Source of the DNA: Kocuria sp.
GTDB lineage: Bacteria > Actinomycetota > Actinomycetes > Actinomycetales > Micrococcaceae
DNA length: 64,000 nt
Direction: 5' to 3'
NCBI RefSeq assembly: GCF_030538595.1
Contig: NZ_JAUNTS010000012.1
Coordinates: 49,107-113,106, forward strand
The position numbers and the translations under genes are program-made. Positions 14,924 to 22,445 of this stretch are shown here, piece by piece (the first letter of the stretch is position 1; every line of letters begins with the position of its first letter). The notes beneath the pieces were generated by a model that was not told the origin of the DNA, ran no database searches, and saw nothing but the letters and a program-made list of their open reading frames with translations.

Positions 14924-16315
14924 GTGCGCCGCGGCAAGTCACCATCCGCTGTCCGTAGGCGTCCGGTGTCCCGGGATGGGCTGAACCGGCAGATCCTGGG
15001 GCTGGCCGTACCGGCGTTTGGCGCGCTGATTGCTGAGCCTCTGTTCCTCCTGGCAGACACCGTGATTGTTGGTCGCCTGGGTACCGCCCCGCTGGCCGGT
15101 GTGGCACTGGCGGGTGCGGTGTTGCAGACCGCCGTGGGGCTCATGGTCTTCTTGGCCTACTCGACCACACCAGCTGTGGCCAAGCACGTGGGAGCTGGGA
15201 GGATGCCGCAGGCGTTGGCCGTGGGCCGCGACGGCCTGTGGCTCGGTGCCCTGTTGGGCCTACTGCTGGCGGGCCTGGGCGCCGTTCTGGGGCGCCCACT
15301 CCTTGCTGCGATGGGTGGCTCGGGTGACGTTCTTGAGCAGGCCGTCTCCTACCTCCACTGGTCTCTTCCCGGGATTCCGGCCATGCTGTTGGTCACCGCC
15401 GGAATGGGGGTGCTACGCGGTCTGCAAGACACCCGCACACCCCTGGCCATCGCCATGGCTGGGGCGCTGTTCAACGTGGGCGCCAACCTTGCCCTGGTCT
15501 ACGGCGTGGGCATGGGCGTGGCCGGGGCCGCCTTGGGCACCAGCATCACGCAGTGGCTGATGGCGGCAGCATTCATTGTGCTGGTGGCGGGTAAGGCGCG
15601 CCACCACGACGTCGGTGTGGGAACCACCCTGCCCCGGCTCGCCGCACTGATGAGTGTGGGTTCGTGGCTCATGCTGCGCACCGTGTCCCTGCGGGTGGCG
15701 CTTTTGCTGACCGTGGTGGTGGTCACCGCGCAGGGACCCGCCAACTTGGCGGCATACCAACTGGTCATGACAATTTTCAACCTCATGGCCTACGCCTTGG
15801 ATGCCCTGGCCATAGCCGCCCAAGCCTTGGTGGGCAAGGAGACTGGAGCACGTGATCTGGCGGCACCGGGACGCGTGGGAGAGCGGGAGCGTGCTGCGGT
15901 GCGGCAGCTGATGCGCCGCATCATGATGTTCGGTCTGTGGTCTGGAGTGGTGACGGGGGCGGTGGTCGGTCTGGTCCTGCCCTGGAGTGCCCCGTTGTTG
16001 ACCCCCGATCCGGAGGTGCAGCGGCTCTTTGCGGTGGCTCTCCTGGTGGTGGCGCTGGGACAGCCGCTGGCCTCCTGGGTGTTTGTGCTGGATGGCGTTC
16101 TGATCGGTGCGGGGGATGCTCGGTATCTGGCGTTGGCGGGAATCATCAACCTGGTGGTGTACCTGCCCCTCTTGGTGGTTGTGCATCTGGCACCGTTGGA
16201 TTCCACGGGCGGCCTGCTCTGGTTGTGGGCGGCTTACGCCTTTGGCTACATCGGTGCCCGTGCTGCGACCTTGGGCTTGCGGGCGCGTGGAGACCGGTGG
16301 TTGCTGAGGGCCTGA
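14924..16315 (+). CDS. MATE-family efflux transporter (DinF-like)
   Basis: A 463-residue protein with 12 predicted membrane helices in two six-helix halves, the MATE layout. Family patterns include LGLAVPAFGALIAEPLFLLADT with DTVIVGRLGTAPLAGVALAG near the N-terminus and QPLASWVFVLDGVLIGAGD in the second half, which matches the DinF/NorM signature. These exporters move drugs or metabolites out in exchange for H+ or Na+. The GTG at 14924 was chosen because AGAGGGGAC lies eight bases before it; a TTG at 14900 is less likely. It is divergent from the four-TM protein. Confidence 0.92.
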   Translation: MRRGKSPSAVRRRPVSRDGLNRQILGLAVPAFGALIAEPLFLLADTVIVGRLGTAPLAGVALAGAVLQTAVGLMVFLAYSTTPAVAKHVGAGRMPQALAVGRDGLWLGALLGLLLAGLGAVLGRPLLAAMGGSGDVLEQAVSYLHWSLPGIPAMLLVTAGMGVLRGLQDTRTPLAIAMAGALFNVGANLALVYGVGMGVAGAALGTSITQWLMAAAFIVLVAGKARHHDVGVGTTLPRLAALMSVGSWLMLRTVSLRVALLLTVVVVTAQGPANLAAYQLVMTIFNLMAYALDALAIAAQALVGKETGARDLAAPGRVGERERAAVRQLMRRIMMFGLWSGVVTGAVVGLVLPWSAPLLTPDPEVQRLFAVALLVVALGQPLASWVFVLDGVLIGAGDARYLALAGIINLVVYLPLLVVVHLAPLDSTGGLLWLWAAYAFGYIGARAATLGLRARGDRWLLRA

Positions 16316-16466
16316 AATCGGGGCCTTCAAGTGACCGCTCGTTGCCAAATTTCTAGGGTGTTTACCGGGCGCAACACATAGAATGGGAGTGGAGAGGCGA
16401 AGACGCCGATCTGGGTGACCAGCCCACACGTTTCGCCCTCCGGAACCCAGAAGAGAGGGCTGAGCG

Positions 16467-17348
16467 ATGACTGAGAAGATTCTGGTCGGATATGACGGCT
16501 CTGCATTCGCGGAGCAAGCGTTGGATTGGGCCATTGAAGAGGCCAAGGCAGCCGATGCCCCATTGACCGTCGTAGTCTCCACGGGCCGCCCCGTGGTTGC
16601 AGATGCAGCCATCACCGGCCCGTTCTTGGAGAGGATTGAAGAGGAAGCCGAAGAAACCGCCAAGGCCGGTGTGCAGAAGGCGCTGGATGCGGGCATCAAT
16701 GCGCAGGGTGTTCTGGAGCGCGGTGACGTAGCCGGAGTTCTGGTGCACGAATCCGGAGCCAACTCCTTGATCGTGCTGGGCAAGCGCGGTCTGCACGGGA
16801 TCCGTGGCCGCCTGGGGTCGGTGTCAGCAGCCACCGCAGCCCACGCCAAGTGCCCCGTGATTGTCCTGCCGGATGGATGGACGGCCCAGGACGGCGATTT
16901 CTCCGGCAAAGTGGTGCTGGCCGTGGACAAGTTGGGACCCAAGTCCCCGGCGGTCAGACACGCTGCCAGTTACGCCAAGCGGCACGGCAAGGGTTTGTCG
17001 ATTGTGACCGTGATTCCCACCATCACCTCCTTGCCCTCCGGATCGGCTGAACTGGACAAGGCAATTGCCGATCAGCTCACTGAACCGGCACGCACGCTGT
17101 GCCAAGCCGTTGAGGACGTTGCGCTGGAGCAGGCCCCCGGATTGGAGACCAAGATTCACGTCCTGTCCGGGCGCCCCGCAGATGCACTGGTGGAGGCTTC
17201 CAGCTCCGCTGACCTGGTGGTTCTGGGTACTCGTGGTCACGGCGGCTTCCGTGGTCTGCTGGTGGGCTCCGTTTCTCAGGCTGTTCTGGTGGATGCTGCC
17301 TGCCCCGTGATGGTGGTTCCCAACAAGTCTGAGGCGGACGCCGATTAA
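16467..17348 (+). CDS. Universal stress protein, two tandem UspA domains
   Basis: A 293-residue tandem Usp. Domain 1 (about 1-140) starts EKILVGYDGSAFAEQALDWA and ends with IVLGKRGLHGIRGRLGSVS plus CPVIVLP. Domain 2 (about 150-290) starts GKVVLAVDKLGPKSPAVRHA and ends VLGTRGHGGFRGLLVGSVSQ plus CPVMVVP. Both keep the G-2x-G-9x-G[S/T]-like ATP-binding loop, best in domain 2. The ribosome site is GAGAGGG. The upstream 150 bp are AT-richer, with a possible -10 TAGAAT near 16380. It is followed by a 23-bp perfect inverted repeat. Such proteins are typically induced in dormancy or energy stress in actinobacteria. Confidence 0.93.
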   Translation: MTEKILVGYDGSAFAEQALDWAIEEAKAADAPLTVVVSTGRPVVADAAITGPFLERIEEEAEETAKAGVQKALDAGINAQGVLERGDVAGVLVHESGANSLIVLGKRGLHGIRGRLGSVSAATAAHAKCPVIVLPDGWTAQDGDFSGKVVLAVDKLGPKSPAVRHAASYAKRHGKGLSIVTVIPTITSLPSGSAELDKAIADQLTEPARTLCQAVEDVALEQAPGLETKIHVLSGRPADALVEASSSADLVVLGTRGHGGFRGLLVGSVSQAVLVDAACPVMVVPNKSEADAD

Positions 17349-17364
17349 CACGGGCCGCTGATGC

Positions 17365-17416
17365 ACTGAGCCCAGTGATGCCCCACGTTCATACGTGGGG
17401 CATCACTGGGCTCAGT
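17365..17416 (+). terminator. Long perfect inverted repeat, terminator without T-run
   Basis: Two perfectly complementary 23-base arms (17365-17387 and 17394-17416) with loop TTCATA, starting 17 bp after the tandem Usp gene. There is no T-run behind it. Confidence 0.8.
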
Positions 17417-17568
17417 CGCGGTGGGGGTTCGTGCGCACTGGAAGCCAGTCGAGGGGTGCCAAAGCGGGTTTTCAGACCGGATTCGTCATGATCTGTCATC
17501 AACGTGCGGGACGAGTTGAAGGGGCATACGTTTGCATTCGTCAATTCACCCTCCGCAAGAAAGTCATC

Positions 17569-18147
17569 ATGAGCTACGGAATCAATCCTCAGGAATCCGG
17601 CGCCACGGGCAACGCATCACCGTCCGCATCCGGAGCCACCCCCAGCCAACCTCAGTACGCGCCGCCCGCAGGCGGTGCAGGCGTCAACCCATATGGAATC
17701 CAGGGTTACCCCACGGGCTCTCAGCCCGGTGAGCAGGTCAACTTTGTGGGCGCCATCAAAAACTTTTTCCGAAAGTACACGCAGTTCAGCGGCCGGGCCT
17801 CCCGCTCGGAATACTGGTGGGCGTTCTTGGCCCAGTCCTTGCTCGCTTTGGTCATGGCGGTGGTCTATGTGATGGCAGCTGCTGCCGTAGTCAGCAGTGC
17901 TGATCCCATCACGGGTGAGCCCTCCGGTGGTGCCGTGGCATTCGCGCTTTTGATCCTGCTTGCCATCGGCCTGATCGCGCTGGCGCTGATTGTTCCCAAC
18001 ATTGCCGTTGTGGTGCGCCGCTTGCATGACACCAACCGCTCCGGCTGGTACTACTTCATCAACTTTGTTCCGCTGGTGGGCCCCATCATCCTCCTGGTGT
18101 TCCTGGCGGGTGAGCCCGATCCCGCCGGCGCTGCTTTTGACGCATGA
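17569..18147 (+). CDS. DUF805 family inner-membrane protein
   Basis: A 192-residue protein. An N-terminal Pro/Gln/Gly/Ser-rich tail of about 50 residues precedes the DUF805 domain: FFRKYTQFSGRASRSEYWWA (the RASRxEYW hallmark), membrane helices at about 85-105, 118-140 and 160-180, and the second hallmark VVVRRLHDTNRSGWYYFI. DUF805 proteins are small membrane proteins of unknown biochemical role. The start was placed at the ATG of MSYGINPQ; only a weak AAGAAAG precedes it. Confidence 0.9.
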   Translation: MSYGINPQESGATGNASPSASGATPSQPQYAPPAGGAGVNPYGIQGYPTGSQPGEQVNFVGAIKNFFRKYTQFSGRASRSEYWWAFLAQSLLALVMAVVYVMAAAAVVSSADPITGEPSGGAVAFALLILLAIGLIALALIVPNIAVVVRRLHDTNRSGWYYFINFVPLVGPIILLVFLAGEPDPAGAAFDA

Positions 18148-18174
18148 GCTGACGCCCCCGCAGCGTGATTGAAG

Positions 18175-18217
18175 CAGCAAGAGGCCCGTCACCAGGCAGT
18201 GACGGGCCTCTTGCTGT
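18175..18217. terminator. Strong hairpin terminator
   Basis: CAGCAAGAGGCCCGTCAC, loop CAGGCA, GTGACGGGCCTCTTGCTG: 18 perfect pairs, 27 bp after the DUF805 gene. The right arm ends with CTTGCTG rather than a T-run. Confidence 0.88.
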
Positions 18218-18321
18218 GCGCGGCGGGAAGGGCGGTTACAGTGGCGTGAGTGTGAATGGATGGCAGCCGTGGGTTGCTGTCCATCCGTGCGCAATGCTCA
18301 TCACTCAACGTAAGGAACTCC

Positions 18322-18927
18322 GTGACCCAGGAGCACTCCGCTGCCGCCCTCAAAGCCCTGGTTGCCCCCACCCTGTTGCGGGCCGGAATCACTTTGGCGT
18401 TTGCGGCGGCCACCATCTTTGTGACCGCACCGTCCCACACCGTGGGTACGTGGTTGTTGGCCCTGTGGTTTGTGGGGCTGGGTGTGAGTATTTTGTGGAC
18501 CGAGCGGCGTAGTGCCGAGCACAGCAGTTTGAGCTTGGGTGGGCTGGAAGCGTCACAGCGGTCGACTGGATATTTGGCTCTGCTGGCCGCAGCGGCCGTG
18601 GTGGTGCTGGGCGGGAGCTTGACCTCACTGATCCTGGTGGTCTCTGTGGGCCTGGTCCTGGTCGGTCTCCCCGAACTGTGGATCGGATTGACGCGGCGCA
18701 AAACCCATCCCTTGGGGCGGGATTGGTTGCTCACGGGACTCCTGGCGGTGGGCTCTGCAATTGGCGTCCTGTTGGTCTCTCACCTGGACGTTCACGCGGT
18801 ATTGGGGATCACGGGCGGTGCAGCCATTGTGTCGGGAGTGTTCTTGCTGTTGGCAGGCTTGACGCTGCGCCATGACGCCTCCCGCGCTCCCAACACGGCA
18901 GTGGCTCCGGAGGATTCCCGGCCATGA
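18322..18927 (+). CDS. HdeD/DUF308-like membrane protein
   Basis: A 201-residue protein with six hydrophobic helices and short loops, the layout of HdeD/DUF308 proteins. The GTG at 18322 has AAGGA five bases upstream; an upstream ATG in frame (18256) has none. No catalytic motif is visible. Family knowledge links HdeD to acid stress in enterobacteria, but the role in actinobacteria is unknown. The assignment rests on topology and general pattern and is tentative. Confidence 0.7.
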   Translation: MTQEHSAAALKALVAPTLLRAGITLAFAAATIFVTAPSHTVGTWLLALWFVGLGVSILWTERRSAEHSSLSLGGLEASQRSTGYLALLAAAAVVVLGGSLTSLILVVSVGLVLVGLPELWIGLTRRKTHPLGRDWLLTGLLAVGSAIGVLLVSHLDVHAVLGITGGAAIVSGVFLLLAGLTLRHDASRAPNTAVAPEDSRP

Positions 18928-19059
18928 TGTGGTGTTGCATGGTCCACGTAGACTAGATCGGTATGCCGTCAGCCCCCGTTGGGGTGCGCTGCTACAGCCG
19001 CCTACTCGGTCCGCTCACCAATCATTCGGACCGGTTGTCAACTCAGGAGGAGCATTCAC

Positions 19060-19473
19060 GTGTCACGCGAGTCCCGGAAGTCCCAACGGCGCGCGCCGGA
19101 CGTCAAGGGTCCCCTTGCCGTCTCTGCCGTGCTGGGTGTGGTGGCCGGGGGTGTGACAAGTTTTGTGGCCGCCGGGGGTACTCAGGACGGCATGCGTCTG
19201 GACCTGGGACTCATTGTGGGCGGCGTGGCATTCATAGCGTCCGTGGTGGTGTGCGCCACGCTCATGATGCTCGAAAAGCCCAATGATCCCGGACTGGGTG
19301 AAGGCTCCGGGGTGAACCGTTCCTCCGCCAAGCTGTACGCCCAAAGGCGTGCGCAACGGCGGGCATCTCAACGTGACACCAGCGCCGCGCCCGGTTCTTC
19401 AGGGGCGGACGCACCCACGGGTGAGCACGACGACGGCCCCCAGTTCGGCAAGCGCGTTCACCCCGAACAGTAG
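19060..19473 (+). CDS. Small two-TM membrane protein, unknown function
   Basis: A 137-residue protein starting at GTG with GGAGGAGC seven bases upstream. A basic N-terminus (SRESRKSQRR) precedes two membrane helices (about residues 20-40 and 48-70), then a polar C-terminal tail rich in Arg/Gln (AQRRAQRRASQR) and Gly/Asp. I recognise no family. It is convergent with the metallochaperone gene, with a short hairpin between. Confidence 0.75.
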   Translation: MSRESRKSQRRAPDVKGPLAVSAVLGVVAGGVTSFVAAGGTQDGMRLDLGLIVGGVAFIASVVVCATLMMLEKPNDPGLGEGSGVNRSSAKLYAQRRAQRRASQRDTSAAPGSSGADAPTGEHDDGPQFGKRVHPEQ

Positions 19474-19485
19474 CCGAGCGTAATG

Positions 19486-19499
19486 AGGGCTTGAGCCCT
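19486..19499. terminator. Short hairpin between convergent genes
   Basis: AGGGC, loop TTGA, GCCCT. Short, but placed between two convergent stops. Confidence 0.35.
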
Positions 19500-19509
19500 T
19501 GCTCCGGTG

Positions 19510-19797
19510 TCAGATCACCACGTAGCCGGCCTCGTCAACGGCGGATTCAATCTCCAGCGGGGCGAGCTCGCGGGTTGAAGTGATGGTCACAGGGGAGGGC
19601 AATCCTTCGCGCAGTTCCACCTCCACATTTTCCACGTCCTCAATGCCCATGAGTTCTTCCGTGACGGCTTTGACGCAGTGTTCGCACGTCATTCCGGTGA
19701 CGCCAATGGTGATTTCCACGGGGTGCTCCTGTTCGGCATTCGGCTGACATTCCAACCCGAATTGATGGTCCAACCCGGACTGGTGGCCGGACTTCAA
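19510..19797 (-). CDS. CopZ-like heavy-metal-associated domain protein
   Basis: A small HMA-domain metallochaperone: EITIGVTGMTCEHCVKAV carries the metal site GMTCEHC, followed by the ferredoxin-like fold ending ESAVDEAGYVV. It should bind Cu(I) and deliver it to a P-type ATPase, which is not in the window. Two starts are credible. A TTG at 19797 has a near-perfect GGAGGTG five bases upstream and gives 95 residues with a His/Cys-containing N-terminal extension (HQSGLDHQFGLECQP). An internal GTG at 19719 has AGGAG six bases upstream and gives the normal 69-residue CopZ length. I annotate the longer form. Both may be used. Confidence 0.88.
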   Translation of the reverse strand: MKSGHQSGLDHQFGLECQPNAEQEHPVEITIGVTGMTCEHCVKAVTEELMGIEDVENVEVELREGLPSPVTITSTRELAPLEIESAVDEAGYVVI

Positions 19798-20167
19798 GTT
19801 GTCACCTCCACCCTAAGCCAGCCCAACACTTGCCGAACCCATGCGCTTCTGCAAAGATTGCATTAGTGAACAAGGGGTCTGTGTTGCTTGTTCACACCGT
19901 TGCACCGCAGCGTTCCTACCGCTGATGGTGTGACAGCGCAGGTGGATCGGCGGGGCAGGAGGAGAGGCCGCGCTGCCGCCTGCGGTGGTCCCCACCTGGC
20001 TGATGCGATTCAGCCAGGTGGAAGGGGTCACCCCGCGGGGTCGTTTGGGAGAGCGGTCACGCGGGGTGTTTCCGCCCGGTCAGCTCCGGCTCCTGCGCTG
20101 GTGGCTGCTACGCCGGGCGGTGCCACGGTGTGGCCGGGTGGCGCCGTCGTCGTACATGATGGAACGC
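19798..20167. other. 370-bp region upstream of the GH15 gene
   Basis: Divergent promoter region of the copZ-like and GH15 genes. It contains a perfect 12-bp hairpin CCACCTGGCTGA / TCAGCCAGGTGG (19992-20003, 20010-20021) and a GC-rich segment with GGGGTCACCCCGCGGGG just after. The GH15 reading frame is open back to 19985, but the extra residues are Arg/Trp-rich and unlike the family, so I treat them as non-coding. Confidence 0.6.
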
Positions 20168-22246
20168 ATGGCTTCCCTGATCGAGGACTACGCGCTGCTC
20201 TCCGACATGCAAACCGGCCCACTGGTTTCCAAACGCGGCTCCGTGGACTGGTTGTGCATTCCCCGTTTTGACTCCCCGTCAGTATTTGGGGCTCTGCTCG
20301 GAACCCCTGCGGATGGCCGGTGGCTTTTGGCCCCTGCGGCCACCGTGGATGACCAGGGCGCCGATCTCCCGGAGGCGGACTGGCAGCACAACTGCCGCGT
20401 GGGGGACCGGTCCTATGCGGAGAACACCTTTGTGCTGCAAACGGTGTGGATCACGGACTCAGGTTCCGTGCGGGTGACCGACTTCATGCCCCTGGCAGGC
20501 GAAGTCGGGCTGGTGCGCCGCGTGGAGGGCCTGACCGGGGACGTGGAGATGTTCCAAGAACTGCGGATGCGCTTTGGCTACGGGCAGCAGGTTCCCTGGG
20601 TCTCTCAGTTTGAGGCTGCGCCGGAAGAAGATGGGCAGCAATCCGGGGATTCGGAGGTCATTGCGCTGGCCGCACCGGATGCCGCAGTGTTTCGCGGCAC
20701 CCCCATGCCTGCTGTGGTGCGCGATGAGCAGGGGCCGCGCCACACGGGACGGTTCACTGTTTCTGCCGGACAGAGCCGTGATTTTGTACTGACCCACTTT
20801 GAGTCCCACCGGACCCCACCTGCGCCGCGGGATGTGGGCGAACAGCTGCGCGAAACCAAAGAGCTGTGGCGGGACTGGGACGCTCAATGGGACAGCGACC
20901 AACCTCAGGATCACCACCATGACCTGCGGCGCTCGCTGTTGGTCATCCGCTCCTTGATTCACCAGCAGACGGGCGGGCTGGTGGGTGCCGCCACGGCTTC
21001 ACTTCCGGAGAAAATTGGTGGGGACCGCAACTGGGATGGGCGCTACACGTGGGTACGGGACGCCACTTTTGCTCTGGAAGTCATGCTGGATCACGGCCAT
21101 GACCGGGAAGCCTTGCAACTGCGCAACTGGCTCCTGCGCTGCTTGGCGGGGAACCCGGAGGACATTCAAAATGCGTACGGTCTGGCTGGCGAGCGCCAGA
21201 CACCGGAGCATTCCCTGGACCTTCCGGGATATGAACGCTCACGGCCTGTGCGCGTGGGCAATGGAGCTGCGCGGGGTCACCAGTCGGACACCGTGGGGCA
21301 TGTGATGGTGGCCTTTGAAAAGTTACGACGCCGCGGGCTGGAAGAGGATCAGCTGTCTTGGCCGTTGCAGAAGGCGCTGCTGGGGTATGTGCTCAACCAC
21401 TACGAGGACGCCGATCAAGGTCTGTGGGAAATGCGCGGAGACCCGCAGTTCTACACCCACTCGCGCGTGATGATGTGGGCGGCCCTGCAGTCGGGTGTGG
21501 ATGCCGTCAAGATTCACGGTCTGGACGGTGATCTCCAGCTGTGGGAGACGCACCGGGACCAGCTGGCCTTGGAGATCTGGACCTCCGGCTTTGACCCTGC
21601 TGTGGGCAGCTTTGTGCAGCATTACGGCTCCACGCACGTGGATGCCTCCTTGCTGCTGCTACCCACGGTGGGCTTTGTGGCTTGGGATGACCCCCGGATG
21701 ATCCGCACAGTGGAACGCATTGCCCAGGAATTGGCCGACGACGACGGTCTGTTGCGCCGGTACCGCAATGTTCACCTTCCACCAGACGCCCGGCCGGAGG
21801 ACTTTGAGAGCCAGCTTGGTCAGGACGGATTTGCCGGTGAGGACGTGGGCCATCTGAGCGTGACGTTGTGGCTTGCCATGAACTGGGCACGCAACGGTCA
21901 CCCGGAACGGGCGCGTGAGGTTCTGGACGCCGTGCTGGAACGCGCCAATGACTTGGGCTTGTTTTCTGCCGCCTACTCCGGGCAGCCCGGAGATGGCGGG
22001 CGAATGCTGGGCAACCTGCCGCATGTGTTGCCGCATTTGAGTCTGATCCAGGCTCTGGATGCCCTGCATCAGGTGCAGCAGGAGGCTCCCACCGGTCAGC
22101 TGTTGGACGATCCGGAAGATGACCCCCACCCGTATGAACCGGACCAGACGCATGGCTCCGGGGAGATTGCCTTGCCGTCGGTGCAAGAGGCATTGCGGCA
22201 GGCTGGAAATGCAGCGCTGCGGGACAGGGGGCAGGAGCGGCAGTGA
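20168..22246 (+). CDS. Glycoside hydrolase family 15 protein (glucoamylase/trehalase type)
   Basis: A 692-residue cytosolic protein. The N-terminal beta-sandwich begins ASLIEDYALLSDMQTGPLVS, the standard opening of bacterial GH15 proteins, followed by SVDWLCIPRFDSPSVFGALL. The (alpha/alpha)6 barrel contains KIGGDRNWDGRYTWVRDATF (residues about 278-298), SHVMMWAALQSG-type and ASLLLLPTVGFVAWDDPRM blocks, and a late GEDVGHLSVTLWLAMNWA. The usual QLDxYGE motif is altered to HQSDTVGHVM. Mycobacterial relatives are alpha,alpha-trehalases; others are glucoamylases or dextranases, so substrate is open. The start was placed at MASLIEDY; ATGs 9 and 12 bases upstream are also possible. No strong ribosome site is visible. 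Confidence 0.92.
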   Translation: MASLIEDYALLSDMQTGPLVSKRGSVDWLCIPRFDSPSVFGALLGTPADGRWLLAPAATVDDQGADLPEADWQHNCRVGDRSYAENTFVLQTVWITDSGSVRVTDFMPLAGEVGLVRRVEGLTGDVEMFQELRMRFGYGQQVPWVSQFEAAPEEDGQQSGDSEVIALAAPDAAVFRGTPMPAVVRDEQGPRHTGRFTVSAGQSRDFVLTHFESHRTPPAPRDVGEQLRETKELWRDWDAQWDSDQPQDHHHDLRRSLLVIRSLIHQQTGGLVGAATASLPEKIGGDRNWDGRYTWVRDATFALEVMLDHGHDREALQLRNWLLRCLAGNPEDIQNAYGLAGERQTPEHSLDLPGYERSRPVRVGNGAARGHQSDTVGHVMVAFEKLRRRGLEEDQLSWPLQKALLGYVLNHYEDADQGLWEMRGDPQFYTHSRVMMWAALQSGVDAVKIHGLDGDLQLWETHRDQLALEIWTSGFDPAVGSFVQHYGSTHVDASLLLLPTVGFVAWDDPRMIRTVERIAQELADDDGLLRRYRNVHLPPDARPEDFESQLGQDGFAGEDVGHLSVTLWLAMNWARNGHPERAREVLDAVLERANDLGLFSAAYSGQPGDGGRMLGNLPHVLPHLSLIQALDALHQVQQEAPTGQLLDDPEDDPHPYEPDQTHGSGEIALPSVQEALRQAGNAALRDRGQERQ

Positions 22247-22282
22247 ACTGCTGCCCGCCCATGGGTTCCACGCGTTGCACTT

Positions 22283-22407
22283 CCACCTGCGGTCCGCATT
22301 CGCCTTCATTTGGTACGCAAAAGACCAAGAACTGCCTTGATCTGTGGCGATTTGCGTACCAACTCAGGCCAGGCGCCTCGGAGTTCATCATCCACGCTCC
22401 CAGGCCT
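22283..22407 (+). repeat. Dispersed palindromic repeat, copy 2
   Basis: About 125 bp matching repeat copy 1 in inverted orientation, most positions identical. It has the same outer arms TTTGGTACGCAAAA and TTTGCGTACCAA, with a partly decayed inner stem, and keeps the blocks CCACCTGCGGTCCGCATTCG and CATCCACG. It ends about 38 bp before the start of the fusion gene, in the same orientation as that gene. Confidence 0.85.
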
Positions 22408-22445
22408 GACCGTCCCGTGCTCCATCCTGTGGAAAGATTCCGGTC

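Noticed and set aside
15413..16942. 509-codon open frame on the minus strand across the MATE and Usp genes
   Set aside because: Antisense to two well-supported genes; composition is that of a shadow frame.
19985..20155. N-terminal extension of the GH15 protein
   Set aside because: The family starts at the SLIEDYALL block; the extra residues contain a hairpin sequence and no ribosome site.
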